Assembly (NCBI GenBank): GCA_027486655.1
Contig: JAIXOR010000034.1
Coordinates: 39,827-103,826 of the forward strand
Direction of reading: 5' to 3'
DNA length: 64,000 nt
DNA from: Verrucomicrobiaceae bacterium
GTDB lineage: Bacteria; Verrucomicrobiota; Verrucomicrobiia; Verrucomicrobiales; Akkermansiaceae
Within the stretch, counting starts at the first letter, position 1. Each line of letters begins with the position of its first letter. Below are positions 9,501 to 17,849 of the stretch, one piece after another. The translations under genes and the position numbers were made by a program. A model generated the notes under the pieces. That model saw only the letters and a program-made list of their open reading frames with translations, made no database searches and was not told the origin of the DNA.

Positions 9501-11228
9501 AACAACACCACCGCCTTCACCTTCACCGGGCCGGGCAATCTAACGGGTGTCGCCGCGCTGACAAAAACGGGAACCGGAATCCTCAACCTCCAAACCCCGA
9601 ACTCCCACAGCGGCGGCACCGTGGTCAACGGCGGCACGGTCAATCTTTCCGGAAACCAATCGGGCGCGACCGGCGGCTACGCGCTGAACATTGTGAACTC
9701 CGCCACTTCGACCCTCAACCTCGGCAGCGCTTCGCAAAGCGCAGCCACCTCGATCGTCAGCGGCGCTTCCAAGTCCATCCAGTTGGGCGCGATCCCCGGC
9801 GTCAACACCGCGACCAGCACGGCCGCACAAACCGTGAACGTGAACGGCGCGTCCGCCTTCCCGACCACCGTCACCAACAGCGGTTCGCTCGCGGTCGCAC
9901 GCAACGCGACCCTGAACCTCGGCGACCACTCGACCTGGAACCAGGCCGGCGCGATCAACGTGCAGGCCAACGGCGGCTACAGCGCCAACCTCAACATCGG
10001 CACCGCGGCAGGCAGCAACGCCGCGATGGTTTACAGCGGCACCAGCCCCATCCAGTTGTCGCAAACCGCCGGCACCACCAGCGTCAGCACGCTCACCGTC
10101 CGCGGTGGCGTTCTAACAACCGGGCAGCCCGTGCACTTCAACGGCGCGTCCGGCAACTCCATTGGTTACGGCCGCATCATCCTCACCAACGGCGGCACCC
10201 TCAAACTCTCCGCCAATCTTCCCCAACTGGTCACCGGCGACGCCAGCGGCCGCGTCATCCTTTCCAGTGGTGGAGGCGGCATCATCGACACCAACAGCTT
10301 CTCCACCACCCTCGACCGCCCGCTTGCCGACAGCAACTCCGTCACTTTCATCGGCTCCCTCGCCAAGGCCGGCGCGGGAACGCTCACCCTGAGCGGCAGC
10401 CACGGCCACACCGGCACCACCACCGTCAGCGGCGGCACCCTCGCGGTGAATGGCAGCCTCACCACCAGCCCAATCACCGTCTCTTCATCCGCCACCCTCG
10501 CCGGCAGCGGCACCGTCGGCGCGGTCAACGTTTCCAACGGGGCCACACTCTCGCCCGGCGCGGACACTCCCGCCACCTTCGCAACTGGCGCACTGACCCT
10601 CGCCTCGGGAAGCACCAGCCGATTCCAACTCGGCGCTTCCAGCGATCGCGTGAACGTCAGTGGCAACCTCGTCCTTGGCGGCACCTTCGTGCTGCTCGAC
10701 ACCGGCGGCGCGCTCAGCGGCAGCCATACGCTCTTCACCCACAGCGGCACCCGGTCCAGCAGCGCCACGATCATGCCGCCGCCCGGTTTCGCCGCCGTGC
10801 TCGACCTCACCACTCCCGGCATCGTCAAAGCCACGCTCACCGCGAACACCTACTCGACCTGGTCGCGCGACCACTTCACGCCCGCCGAGCTCGCCAACCC
10901 AGCCATCAGCGGACCCGATGCCATCCTTGCTGGCGACGGCCTCACCAACCTCCTCAAATACGCCCTTGGTCTCCCGCCAAAGACCCCGTCCACCACCGGG
11001 ATCTCGCTTGCCAAGTCCGGTGCCGAATGGTGGTTCACCTATCAACGTCCCGCGAACCGCTCCGACCTGACCTATTCGCCGGTGATTTCTAACCATCTTG
11101 CCTCATGGACCACCACCGGACTGATCCACGAACGAATCGCTACCGGCGATCCGGAAACCTGGCGCGCCCGTCTTCCTAACGCGCCCGCCAACCGCCTCTT
11201 CTTCCGGCTCAATGTCACCCGGCCCTGA
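3552..11228 (+). CDS. Giant secreted pectin methylesterase / pectate lyase / PATR-repeat fusion
   Basis: 2558 residues from ATG 3552, chosen because it starts a signal peptide (MSSGIHSRLF, ending RISAQ). Domains in order: a Big_5/SbsA-like Ig domain (~30-145); a CE8 pectinesterase (~150-435) with GTYQE, QDTFL (Asp280), DFIWG (Asp303) and GR (Arg358), though the usual LGRPW is degenerate; a PL1-like pectate lyase (~448-800) with FPGAEGAGMNTLGGRGG, WSVDEV and SRNPRPGS; a thrombospondin-3-like Asp-rich segment (~813-856); at least six PATR repeats of the KSGSGKLTLS...GGTL type; a second Asp-rich segment near 1890; and a C-terminal module (~2432-2558) shared with two other giants. De-esterification followed by cleavage of pectin on one chain is the expected role, outside the cell. 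There is no autotransporter barrel, so the attachment route is unclear. The kinase gene starts 10 bp downstream. Seven of its eight CTA-ACA codon pairs lie within 6 kb. Confidence 0.9.
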   Translation: MSSGIHSRLFVSLLLFLCFAHRISAQTATGWFPVNNATNVCADTPLKITFDTPPVVGTTGAVRIFTSAGTLVETLDLAVPHTRTIGGTVHNAMPVLVSGNTASIFPRSGVLAYNTTYYVTIDATVFPGYAGISANTAWRFTTKAAAPSSASTYLTVAADGSGDFCTVQGAIDLIPANNTTKRTINLRNGTYQEIVRVSSKHNLAFRGQNRKRTVISYPNNSNLNASTNTRPLFNVVANDISFDNLTLHNTTPDGGSQAESLRVNAQRCVVNNCDLRSYQDTFLVNSTADTAYFKDSLIEGDADFIWGTGRAVFQSCEIKSLAGGYVCAMRNPAGQYGAVFLDCRFTRSPGVTGVVFGRVDPNTFPDSAVAVVNCAVDAHITAAGWTLSNPGPTTGLRYWEYLSTDLTGAPLNVSGRASFSQQINATQASALRNLATTFGGWTPIPPLPAFPGAEGAGMNTLGGRGGDLYFVTNLNDSGAGSLRDAISTAPSTGRTILFRTSGTIALNSTLTVNKPRITIAGQSAPGGGICLKNYTLRAGADDVIIRHIRSRLGTDANREDDAITVTGGINVMIDHCSASWSVDEVLSVTNAADNVTVQWSMISEALDNSIHSKGPHGFGSLLACHVPARYSFHHNLYAHNKSRNPRPGSDFGAILNLDFRNNVIYNWGYFCGYSGGADEDVEMNHVANYMVKGPGSTTDSAFRGGAATTLIHQSGNRIDLNKNATFDGTDTGWSMFSGTYTQRASAFDFAQTNTTDSASLALQRVLSKAGARPWSRDTKDAAIAANVSAGTGTFVNTSADAGGYPVLTATPAPTDSDNDGMPDDWESAVGSDPFVANHNADADADGYTDLEEYLNWLSAPHAFTQKNNAVQIDLQQLNGNRTGLTYTLGNPFNGTVTLAPDGRTATFTPTAGFQGLGAFTFSFTALGETISQTVGVAVTAGPPREVSWTGATNGIWDLAATANFHDGSAATPFAQGDRVRFLQTGANPTITLSGSLAPSLMTVDATKDYSFGGTGSLTGSMSVVKSGSGKLTLSTANSFTGGVTVTGGTLALTNASAAGSGPISIQQSTLDIAGLNLVNPVDFTGTSQLTGLAFCKLKAVSGDGTVNVSIGSSPFDLTGNMADFSGSLVLATNTNIRLLTGTTGSALATFDLGSGTGNITVRNNLPAIAIGALKGGPNTLLLGQSNDNQATTFTIGGNDQDSTFSGGIRNGTSGAAAITSVTKIGSGTLTLAGTSNYTGATLVNEGTLRVTGALGATAVTVANGANLTGTGTLGGSVTVQTGGSIASGSGGAGTLAIAGGLTLNGTPLTFDLNNSPTAGGGINDLFTIGGALTLNGTIIITPNLLNGPLAAGTYTLISGGSSTVNNATFVWGGTPNGGRQNVAFDTGTPGTLKLVVTGTPSASLFWNGSPGTTWDSGDPLVPASGAANWRNGAAADRFVKYDSVTFDDTLANGTAVLTGNVEPAALTVNNTTKSVTLNANAGSITGGTSLIKSGTGTLTLDGANTYSGGTTLNAGTIQLVSDNANTNALGSGPVTLKGGTLAMLSNFSTSNTSTWNLVVPTGFTGTLNCDSRCSIRGSLTGGGILNLYIPDIRTGIDADWSAFTGRINVTTDANGGEFRIGNNYSPTGLPLAALNLAANVTLRYVGIVDAGPGSKVAVGALTGAPGSILQGGPTTGRTFTWEIGQGNTDTLFQGIISEQAAGCITALNKVGSGVLKLTAASSHSGPTTVSAGSLIVNGSISASPLTVSAGALLGGSGSLAATTIQGDATLAPGDGGPGVLTVTGGLTLAAESVAALEIGTSRDRIDVTGNLVLNGLVNFTNSGGLLPGTYTIFNYTGTLGTTGLAVGSVPPDFACTLDTATPGQVKVVVTSTLSAFQQWQVLWFADYNSPNAAASADPDLDGQTNNDEFLAGTDPTSAASVATLAWRGDGAANLWNAGTAATFWNGNRLSTFTNGNPVLFDATGSANPSVNLTGALSPASVSVNNTTAFTFTGPGNLTGVAALTKTGTGILNLQTPNSHSGGTVVNGGTVNLSGNQSGATGGYALNIVNSATSTLNLGSASQSAATSIVSGASKSIQLGAIPGVNTATSTAAQTVNVNGASAFPTTVTNSGSLAVARNATLNLGDHSTWNQAGAINVQANGGYSANLNIGTAAGSNAAMVYSGTSPIQLSQTAGTTSVSTLTVRGGVLTTGQPVHFNGASGNSIGYGRIILTNGGTLKLSANLPQLVTGDASGRVILSSGGGGIIDTNSFSTTLDRPLADSNSVTFIGSLAKAGAGTLTLSGSHGHTGTTTVSGGTLAVNGSLTTSPITVSSSATLAGSGTVGAVNVSNGATLSPGADTPATFATGALTLASGSTSRFQLGASSDRVNVSGNLVLGGTFVLLDTGGALSGSHTLFTHSGTRSSSATIMPPPGFAAVLDLTTPGIVKATLTANTYSTWSRDHFTPAELANPAISGPDAILAGDGLTNLLKYALGLPPKTPSTTGISLAKSGAEWWFTYQRPANRSDLTYSPVISNHLASWTTTGLIHERIATGDPETWRARLPNAPANRLFFRLNVTRP

Positions 11229-11238
11229 GCACACTCCC

Positions 11239-13386
11239 ATGCGCCTTCTCCGTTGGATTGCCTTGGCCCTGCTTGCCGCTCTGACGATGCCGTTGGATGC
11301 CGAGCCATTGACCCGGGTGGCCGAGATCCGCGGCCTTTCTCGCGAGGACGCCGCCAAGGCCATCCCCGTGAAGTTCGCCGGTGTGGTCACCTATGTGGGT
11401 TGGGAAAACTTCGTGGTGCATGACGGCGAAACCTCGATCTTCGCCGACTTCCGGTTTTCAAAAGCAAAGGGCCACTGGCTCGATGAGATCCCGGATCTTT
11501 CGAAACTGCAGCCCGGAGATGGTGTCGAAGTCGAGGGTCTCAGCGATCCCGGAGGCTTTTCGCCCATGGTGCTGGTGACCAAGTTCCGCCGCATCGGCCG
11601 GCAGGTCGTTCCCGCTCCCCTCAGACCTTCCATGGAGCTCCTTCTATCAGGTTCCCAGGATACCCAATGGATCGAGGTCGAAGGCGTGGTCCGCCAACAC
11701 CACCCTTCCGAGCCCGGCCCGGAGCGCCTCGCCCTCGTCGTGGCCGGTCACCGATGTCCCGTTATCTTGAGCAACCGCACCGGCCTCCGGCCCGAGCAAC
11801 TTGTCGACGCCCGCGTCCGGGTTCGCGGCGTGCTGCTCAATATCGCCAACCTCCGCTCCCAGGTCGCGGGACTCAAGATCCACAGCAACGGCCGGCAGGA
11901 TATCGACATCCTCGCTCCTCCCTCCGCCGATCCCTTCCTCGCCCCGCAGGTCTCGCTCGACCGCCTCATTCCTTTCGATCCGCAGGCTGATTTCGGCCAT
12001 CGCAGGGTCTCCTCCGGCGTTGTCACCTTCGTCGCACCCGGCCGTTTCTTCTATCTTCTGGATCGCGGCGCCTGCGTGCGGGTTGACAGCGTCGATGCCG
12101 TCGTCTCTCCCGGCGACAGGGTGGAGGTCTCCGGTTTCATCGATACCGATCGCGTGCTCGCCTCGTTCAGCGAAGCGCTCGTCCGCGTCATCGGGAAGGG
12201 GCCCGTTCCGCCACCCGCACCCGCCGATATTCCGGCAATTCTTGAGCCCAAGGTCCGCAGCTATGAAGAAATGGTGGCTGAACACGGATACACCGACGCC
12301 AACGGCCGCCTGGTTCGCCTTCAAGGGATCTTGCGGCGCGTTCTTCCGGCCGACAAAGAAGGCAACGCTGCCCTCGTGATCGAATCCGGCGAGCACCTTT
12401 TCCAAGCATTCCTTCCCATCATCAATGACACTTCGTCACGCAGACTCCAATCGTGGATCGAAGGTTCCACCATCGAACTGACCGGGGTCTCGGAATTGGA
12501 AATGGTCCGCATCGACACCCAACCCTGGTATGCCATTGCCGGATTCCACCTCTGGCTTTCTTCTCCCGACGATCTGCGAGTGATCGCCAGACCGCCATGG
12601 TGGACGCCGCAACGACTCGCCATCGTGCTGGCCGGTGTGTTGATGGTGCTTGGCCTCGTATTCGCCTGGGCTTACGCGATGCGTCGCCAGGTCGCCCTTC
12701 GCAGTGGTCAACTCGCCCGTGAAATCGCCGCTCGCGAAGCCGCCACGCTGGAGTTTGACGCCATCCTCCGCGAACGCCGACGGCTTGCCAACGATCTCCA
12801 CGACACGCTGGAACAAGCTCTCACCGGCCTCGCTCTGCAACTTGAAATCACCGATCGAAGCAAAGCCTCCAACCCCGAACTCAGCGCCCGCCACCTCCAC
12901 CTCGCCCAGCAGTTTCTCGAGCGCAGCCGCCGCGAAGTCCACCGCACGGTCTGGGACCTCCGCGCCCACGGGCTTGACGGGCGGGATGTCATTGACCTCC
13001 TCCACGAGCGCGCCACCGCCATGGTCCAGGGCTCGCCCGTCGCCATCTCCGTGGAACGTGATGGCTCTTCCTTGCCTCTTCCCGACCTCCTTGCCGGCAA
13101 CCTTCTCATGCTCGCCCAGGAAGCCGTCACCAACGCCCTCAAACACGGCGCGCCCTCCCGCATCTCGCTGCGTCTGAAATCGCAGGATCAACACATCGAA
13201 CTCGAAGTCCGCGATGACGGCCGGGGCTTCGACCCCGTCACCGCTGCAGGACAGCTTGAAGGACACTTCGGACTCCAGGGCATGCGCGAGCGTGCCAAGC
13301 GCCTCGGCGGCATTCTCGATGTTAGCTCTTCCCCGGGCCAGGGCACCTCCGTCAACATCCGCGTCCCGCTACCCATTCAGCCATGA
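11239..13386 (+). CDS. Sensor histidine kinase, HPK7 (NarL-partner) type, with large periplasmic sensor
   Basis: 715 residues from ATG 11239, ten bases after the upstream stop. Signal or first membrane segment MRLLRWIALALLAALTMPLD, then ~430 residues outside the cytoplasmic membrane arranged as repeated beta-rich units (FAGVVTYV, VEGVVRQ, SSGVVTFVAPGRFFYLLD, each near a GDxVEV element), which look OB-fold-like. A second membrane helix is near residue 460 (LAIVLAGVLMVLGLVFAWAY). The kinase core follows: HisKA_3 box ERRRLANDLHDTLEQ with His521, then HATPase_c with QEAVTNALKHG, DDGRGFD and GHFGLQGMRERAKRLGG. It should phosphorylate the response regulator whose ATG overlaps its stop (ATGA). Ligand unknown; a pectin or xylan fragment is inferred from context. 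It is clearly paralogous to the kinase at 17850-20063. Confidence 0.9.
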   Translation: MRLLRWIALALLAALTMPLDAEPLTRVAEIRGLSREDAAKAIPVKFAGVVTYVGWENFVVHDGETSIFADFRFSKAKGHWLDEIPDLSKLQPGDGVEVEGLSDPGGFSPMVLVTKFRRIGRQVVPAPLRPSMELLLSGSQDTQWIEVEGVVRQHHPSEPGPERLALVVAGHRCPVILSNRTGLRPEQLVDARVRVRGVLLNIANLRSQVAGLKIHSNGRQDIDILAPPSADPFLAPQVSLDRLIPFDPQADFGHRRVSSGVVTFVAPGRFFYLLDRGACVRVDSVDAVVSPGDRVEVSGFIDTDRVLASFSEALVRVIGKGPVPPPAPADIPAILEPKVRSYEEMVAEHGYTDANGRLVRLQGILRRVLPADKEGNAALVIESGEHLFQAFLPIINDTSSRRLQSWIEGSTIELTGVSELEMVRIDTQPWYAIAGFHLWLSSPDDLRVIARPPWWTPQRLAIVLAGVLMVLGLVFAWAYAMRRQVALRSGQLAREIAAREAATLEFDAILRERRRLANDLHDTLEQALTGLALQLEITDRSKASNPELSARHLHLAQQFLERSRREVHRTVWDLRAHGLDGRDVIDLLHERATAMVQGSPVAISVERDGSSLPLPDLLAGNLLMLAQEAVTNALKHGAPSRISLRLKSQDQHIELEVRDDGRGFDPVTAAGQLEGHFGLQGMRERAKRLGGILDVSSSPGQGTSVNIRVPLPIQP

Positions 13387-14015
13387 AACCATCCCGCCGT
13401 ATCCGCATCCTGATTGTTGACGACCACTCCATCGTCCGCATCGGGATGTCCGGACTGCTGGCGATGGAGAGTGATTTGGAAGTCGTCGCCGAAGCCGAAG
13501 ATCTTGAACAGGCTCTTGCCGCATTCACGCTCCACCGCCCCGACGTCACGCTCATGGATGTCAGGATGCCGGGTGGAAACGGGCTTGAGGCGCTCGCAAA
13601 GATCCGTGCTGTCGACCCGGGTGCACGCGTCGTCATGCTCTCGACCTTCGACCTCGAACAACCGATCACAGCCGCTCACGACGCCGGTGCCGCCGGCTAT
13701 CTTCTCAAGTCGATCAAAGGTGCTGAACTCGCCGCCGCGATCCGCCGCGTCCACGCTGGCGAGTCGTGTTTTCCCGCTGCGTTGCACGGCCACCTCGCCG
13801 CCCGAGCGGGTTCCAAACCTCTCACCCCACGCGAGATCGAAACCCTTGATCTCCTCCGCCGGGGGCTGTCCAACAAGGATATCGGCCAGATCCTCGCGAT
13901 CTCTGAAAACACCGCGAAATTCCACGTCAAGGCCATCCTCGCCAAGCTTGAGGTCACCGACCGCGCGGAAGCCGTCGCCGCCGCCTATGAGCGCGGACTC
14001 CTGCAAGTGGACTGA
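13383..14015 (+). CDS. NarL/LuxR-family response regulator
   Basis: 210 residues. N-terminal receiver domain with the acidic pair in IRILIVDDHS and phospho-acceptor Asp59 in LMDVRMPGG; C-terminal LuxR-type helix-turn-helix (LTPREIETLDLLRRGLSNKD, then TAKFHVKAILAKLEV). Its ATG overlaps the kinase TGA by four bases, so translation is probably coupled and the two form one system. DNA-binding transcription factor in the cytoplasm; targets are not known, but the flanking giant secreted proteins are the obvious candidates. Confidence 0.93.
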   Translation: MKPSRRIRILIVDDHSIVRIGMSGLLAMESDLEVVAEAEDLEQALAAFTLHRPDVTLMDVRMPGGNGLEALAKIRAVDPGARVVMLSTFDLEQPITAAHDAGAAGYLLKSIKGAELAAAIRRVHAGESCFPAALHGHLAARAGSKPLTPREIETLDLLRRGLSNKDIGQILAISENTAKFHVKAILAKLEVTDRAEAVAAAYERGLLQVD

Positions 14016-14171
14016 AGCCGTGTCCTACCCGGTTGGATAGTAGGCGGCGCGAAGGATTGCGCCCAAGCTCCGCACCCATTGGTAGTGGAGGAATATCCGG
14101 ATGGTCCGAAATCGTGGAACCCATTGCATCCGGCACTGCCGCTCGAAAACCCCAAGCAACCCGCATAACCC

Positions 14172-17100
14172 ATGAAACGCCGCTCCATCTCGATCTATCA
14201 GTTTCTCGGCATCATCGCCACCTGTTCCGCCACCGTCCATGCCGCATCGATTACCCAGACCGCCAACGACGTCTTTGGCACTCCGGCGCAGGCATCGTTC
14301 ATCGACTCCGCCCGCTGGAGCAATCTTGCGGCACCTTCCGCCGGCAACACCTACTCCACCAACGGCTTCGTCTTCCGCACTCCGGCGGTGAACTCGGCCA
14401 CCGTCACCTTCGCAGGCGATTCGTTGAGTGTCGAAACCCGCTCGACGGCAAGCGGCACCCCCGGTGCCACGGTCATCACCAAGGGCACGGCCAACCAGAC
14501 GATCAGCTTCCCCAACCTCATCATGAACGGCGGGATCTTCAGCCAGGGCGAGAACGGCTACACCCACACGCTCGCCGGCAACGTCACCGCCAACGCCACT
14601 TCCGGTTTCAGCATCACCGACTCCAGCACCCGTAACCTCTTCGTCTCCGCAAACGTCTCGGGAGCCGGACGCCTCCACGTCGGTTCGTTCGGCCAATACA
14701 ATGCCAGCAATCCCGCCTACGTTCCCACCGCCTTCACCTCGACCTTCGCCGTGTCGGGAAACAACAGCTCGTTCAGCGGCGGTTGGACACTCGGCGGGGG
14801 CTATGACGCCCCGGTCTTCGGTGGCAGCGGCACTTACCGTCTCAACTTCAACGCCTCCGGCATCACCTTCCGCCTCGGCCATGCGAACGCCCTCGGCACC
14901 GGCACCCTCAGGCTTCACGCCGGAACCGTGAACCTCAACGGATTCAACGCGAGCGGACTCGCCGGCGTCGAACTCCCGGACAGTGCATCCGCCATAATCC
15001 GCACCGCAGGCAATACCCTGAGTGCCACCAACCTCACCCTCGGCTCCACCACCGGTGCCACCCTCAATCTTGAAACCGCCGCCGCAGGCAACCCGGCCAC
15101 GGCACCGATCCAGAGCACCAACTTCACTGTCAACGGCCCGTCCACCCTCGGCGTCCGCGGCACCGCCCTCGCCACAGGCTCCTTCCCACTCATCGGTTAC
15201 ACGGGAAGCATCGGTGGCAGCGGCGGCTTCGGCGCCCTCTCGCTGGTTCTGCCTCCCGGTGTCTCCGGCTCCCTCAGTGACAATCCCGGCGTCTCCGTCA
15301 ACGCGACCATCAGCAACATCGAGTTCATCCAATGGACCAACGGCGCGTCCACCGGAAATTGGAACATCAATACCGACGCCAACTGGCAGACCGCCGTCAG
15401 CCTCACCAGCAGCACCTATCAGCAAAACGCCGCAGGCGGCCACAGCGTGCTCTTCAACGAATCGGAAACCGCCCCCAGCCCGGTCGCGATCGCCATTCCC
15501 GCCGACGTCAGCCCCAACGCCATCACCGTCAACAACCCGACCAAGGACTACACCTTCTCCGGCCAGAACATCACCGGCAGCGCCGCCTTCGTCAAAAACG
15601 GAGCCGCTACCGTCAACTTCGCCAACACCCTGCGCGTCACCGGCGGCAACACCATCAACCTCGGCAAGGTCATCCTCACCGGTGCGGTCTCCGGCACCAC
15701 CACCACCATCGCCGCAGGCGGTACCCTCGAATACGCCCACACGACCAATCCCGGCCAACCCGCCCACACGTTCAGCGGCGGCGGCTCGATCATCAAGAGA
15801 GGCGCAGGCACCCTCACCTTCAACTCAGGAAACAGCACCATCGCTCTCGCTGACGGTGGCTTGATCGATGTCCAGGGCGGCAAGATCCAGTTCGGAAACT
15901 TCGACGCCCAAGGCTGCTCCGCCACCGCCAACCAATCCGACATGAACATCGCCAGCGGCGCGATCTTCGATGCCTATGCCGGAACCGTGGTCGTCGATGG
16001 ACTCACCGGCAGCGGCACCTATCAGGGCGGCTACTTCGGACCGCGCTCGCTCACCGTTGGCATCAATGGCGCGAGCAGCACCTTCTCCGGCACCATCAAG
16101 AGCAACGGGGTCGACGGCAATTCGCAGGTCCAGCTGATCAAGCGCGGCAACGGCACCCTCACCCTCACCGGCACCGTCAACGCCCGCGGCGCCTACGGCG
16201 GTAGCTCGGTCGAAGTCCGCGGCGGCACCCTGCTGTCCCCCAGCACCCTCAACCTGAGTCCCACCGATCCGCTCTCGATAACCGGCTACACCGGCGGCCG
16301 CGTCCACGTCGGACCGGCCAATACCGACGTCGCCGTCCTCAACCAGACCGCAGGCACCGTTACCGCCAACACCCTGTCGATCGGTGAATCCGGCCAAGCC
16401 ACCTACGACATCTCCGGCGGCGCGATCAACGCCACCCAAATCGAACTCGCCTACACCGGCGGAGCTCTCAACCCACCCGCCACGCTCAACGTCAGCGGCA
16501 GTGCGCAGGTCAACCTCAACAGCAACGGCAGCATCGTGATGGGCCAGTTCTTCGGCCGCTCGGTGACGGTCAACCAGAGCGGTGGCCAGGTCGTCCAGTT
16601 CAGCGACAACGCCACCACCCGCGGCGGCACCGGCTCGCTGAGGTTCAACAGCGGCAACCAGAATCTCACTTGGAACCTCTCCGGCGGCACGCTGTCCCTC
16701 GCCGGCATCAGCTGGCTGCCCTCCGGCTCCGGCGCGGGCGGCGGCAACGGCGTCCTCAACCTCAACGGCGGTGTCCTCCAGATCACCAACGCCGCCTTTG
16801 CCGCTCCCACAGGAGATGCCAACGGCAAGCCGAAGGTCGCCGCCAAGGTGCTTGGCGACGAGTTCACGTCTGAAAGCGGCGCGATCATCGATCCCTACGG
16901 CCTCGCCATCACGTTCGCCGCTCCCATCCTCCACGGACCGGTCGGCACCTTCGACGGCGGCTTGAAGATCGCGACCTCCATCCCCGGTGGATCGCTCACC
17001 TTGACCGGCACCAACACCTATACCGGAAACACGGTGATCCCCGCCAACAACTCGCTGACCCTAGCCGCGAGCTCGTCCACCGCCTTCGTGATCGATGGCA

Positions 17101-17774
17101 TGCAATCTAACAAAATAACCGGCGGCGGCTCGGTCGCCATCGACGGTGCCTTTGCACTCGACACCACCTTTGCCGATCTCACCGACGGCAATACCTGGAC
17201 GCTCGTCGAGGTCGCCACCCTCGCGGAAACCTTCGGCAGTGGATTCACCCTCGCCGGCTTCACCGAGGACGGCGTCACAGGCATCCACACCCGGGTCGAT
17301 GGCTCTAACACCTGGACCTTCGATGAAAGCACCGGCCAGCTGGCCCTCGATGTGGCGTCTCTCAGCGGCTATGCCCTTTGGATCAGCGGATTCACCGTAG
17401 GCGACAGCGCGCCCGGCGCGGATCCCGACAACGATGGCATCGAAAACCTGCTTGAATACGTCCTCGACGCCAATCCCTCCGTCGCGGATCCCGACAAGCT
17501 CCCTGATCTCGACGCTTCCGGTCCGAACTTTGTGTTCACCTTCCAGCGCCGCGATGACTCGGAAGCCGACACCGTGCAGGTCTTCCAGTATGGCTCCACC
17601 CTCAATGGCTGGACCGATCTCGCAGTCGGCGCCAGCTACGGCCCCGATGGGAACGGTCGCCAGGTTTCGGTCTCTGAAAACGGTGCCCTGCCCGATGCGA
17701 TCACGGTCACCCTGCCGAAGGCGCTCGCCATCGACGGCAAACTCTTCGGACGCCTGCAAGCCGTCCAGCCCTGA
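14172..17774 (+). CDS. Giant secreted PATR-repeat protein without recognisable enzyme domain
   Basis: 1200 residues with signal peptide (MKRRSISIYQFLGIIATCSATVHA). The body is Gly/Thr/Asn/Ser-rich beta-helix sequence with PATR-like units (IIKRGAGTLTFNSGNS, LIKRGNGTLTLTGTVN, LTLTGTNTYTGNTVIPANNS) and a block start of the W..G...GNWNINTDANW type near residue 390. The last ~135 residues, from SGYALWISGF, carry DPDNDGIENLLEYVL and a beta-sandwich-like tail; this module recurs in the proteins at 3552 and 52195. No catalytic motif was recognised. It precedes the second kinase/regulator pair just as the pectate-lyase giant precedes the first. Probably cell-surface or extracellular; role unknown (adhesion, polysaccharide binding or matrix). 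Confidence 0.85.
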   Translation: MKRRSISIYQFLGIIATCSATVHAASITQTANDVFGTPAQASFIDSARWSNLAAPSAGNTYSTNGFVFRTPAVNSATVTFAGDSLSVETRSTASGTPGATVITKGTANQTISFPNLIMNGGIFSQGENGYTHTLAGNVTANATSGFSITDSSTRNLFVSANVSGAGRLHVGSFGQYNASNPAYVPTAFTSTFAVSGNNSSFSGGWTLGGGYDAPVFGGSGTYRLNFNASGITFRLGHANALGTGTLRLHAGTVNLNGFNASGLAGVELPDSASAIIRTAGNTLSATNLTLGSTTGATLNLETAAAGNPATAPIQSTNFTVNGPSTLGVRGTALATGSFPLIGYTGSIGGSGGFGALSLVLPPGVSGSLSDNPGVSVNATISNIEFIQWTNGASTGNWNINTDANWQTAVSLTSSTYQQNAAGGHSVLFNESETAPSPVAIAIPADVSPNAITVNNPTKDYTFSGQNITGSAAFVKNGAATVNFANTLRVTGGNTINLGKVILTGAVSGTTTTIAAGGTLEYAHTTNPGQPAHTFSGGGSIIKRGAGTLTFNSGNSTIALADGGLIDVQGGKIQFGNFDAQGCSATANQSDMNIASGAIFDAYAGTVVVDGLTGSGTYQGGYFGPRSLTVGINGASSTFSGTIKSNGVDGNSQVQLIKRGNGTLTLTGTVNARGAYGGSSVEVRGGTLLSPSTLNLSPTDPLSITGYTGGRVHVGPANTDVAVLNQTAGTVTANTLSIGESGQATYDISGGAINATQIELAYTGGALNPPATLNVSGSAQVNLNSNGSIVMGQFFGRSVTVNQSGGQVVQFSDNATTRGGTGSLRFNSGNQNLTWNLSGGTLSLAGISWLPSGSGAGGGNGVLNLNGGVLQITNAAFAAPTGDANGKPKVAAKVLGDEFTSESGAIIDPYGLAITFAAPILHGPVGTFDGGLKIATSIPGGSLTLTGTNTYTGNTVIPANNSLTLAASSSTAFVIDGMQSNKITGGGSVAIDGAFALDTTFADLTDGNTWTLVEVATLAETFGSGFTLAGFTEDGVTGIHTRVDGSNTWTFDESTGQLALDVASLSGYALWISGFTVGDSAPGADPDNDGIENLLEYVLDANPSVADPDKLPDLDASGPNFVFTFQRRDDSEADTVQVFQYGSTLNGWTDLAVGASYGPDGNGRQVSVSENGALPDAITVTLPKALAIDGKLFGRLQAVQP

Positions 17775-17849
17775 TCGATCGACAAGCCGCGCGCCGCTTG
17801 GCGGAAATCCGGGCTTTCTTCCCTACCTCATGCTCCCCAATCTTGAGGC

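Noticed and set aside
9185..11092. 635-codon plus-strand frame within the pectate-lyase giant
   Set aside because: Arg/His/Gln-rich shifted frame; the overlapping frame has clear PATR repeats.
14025..15767. 580-codon minus-strand frame opposite the second giant
   Set aside because: Antisense shadow, Gly/Val/Asp/Glu-rich with no domain.
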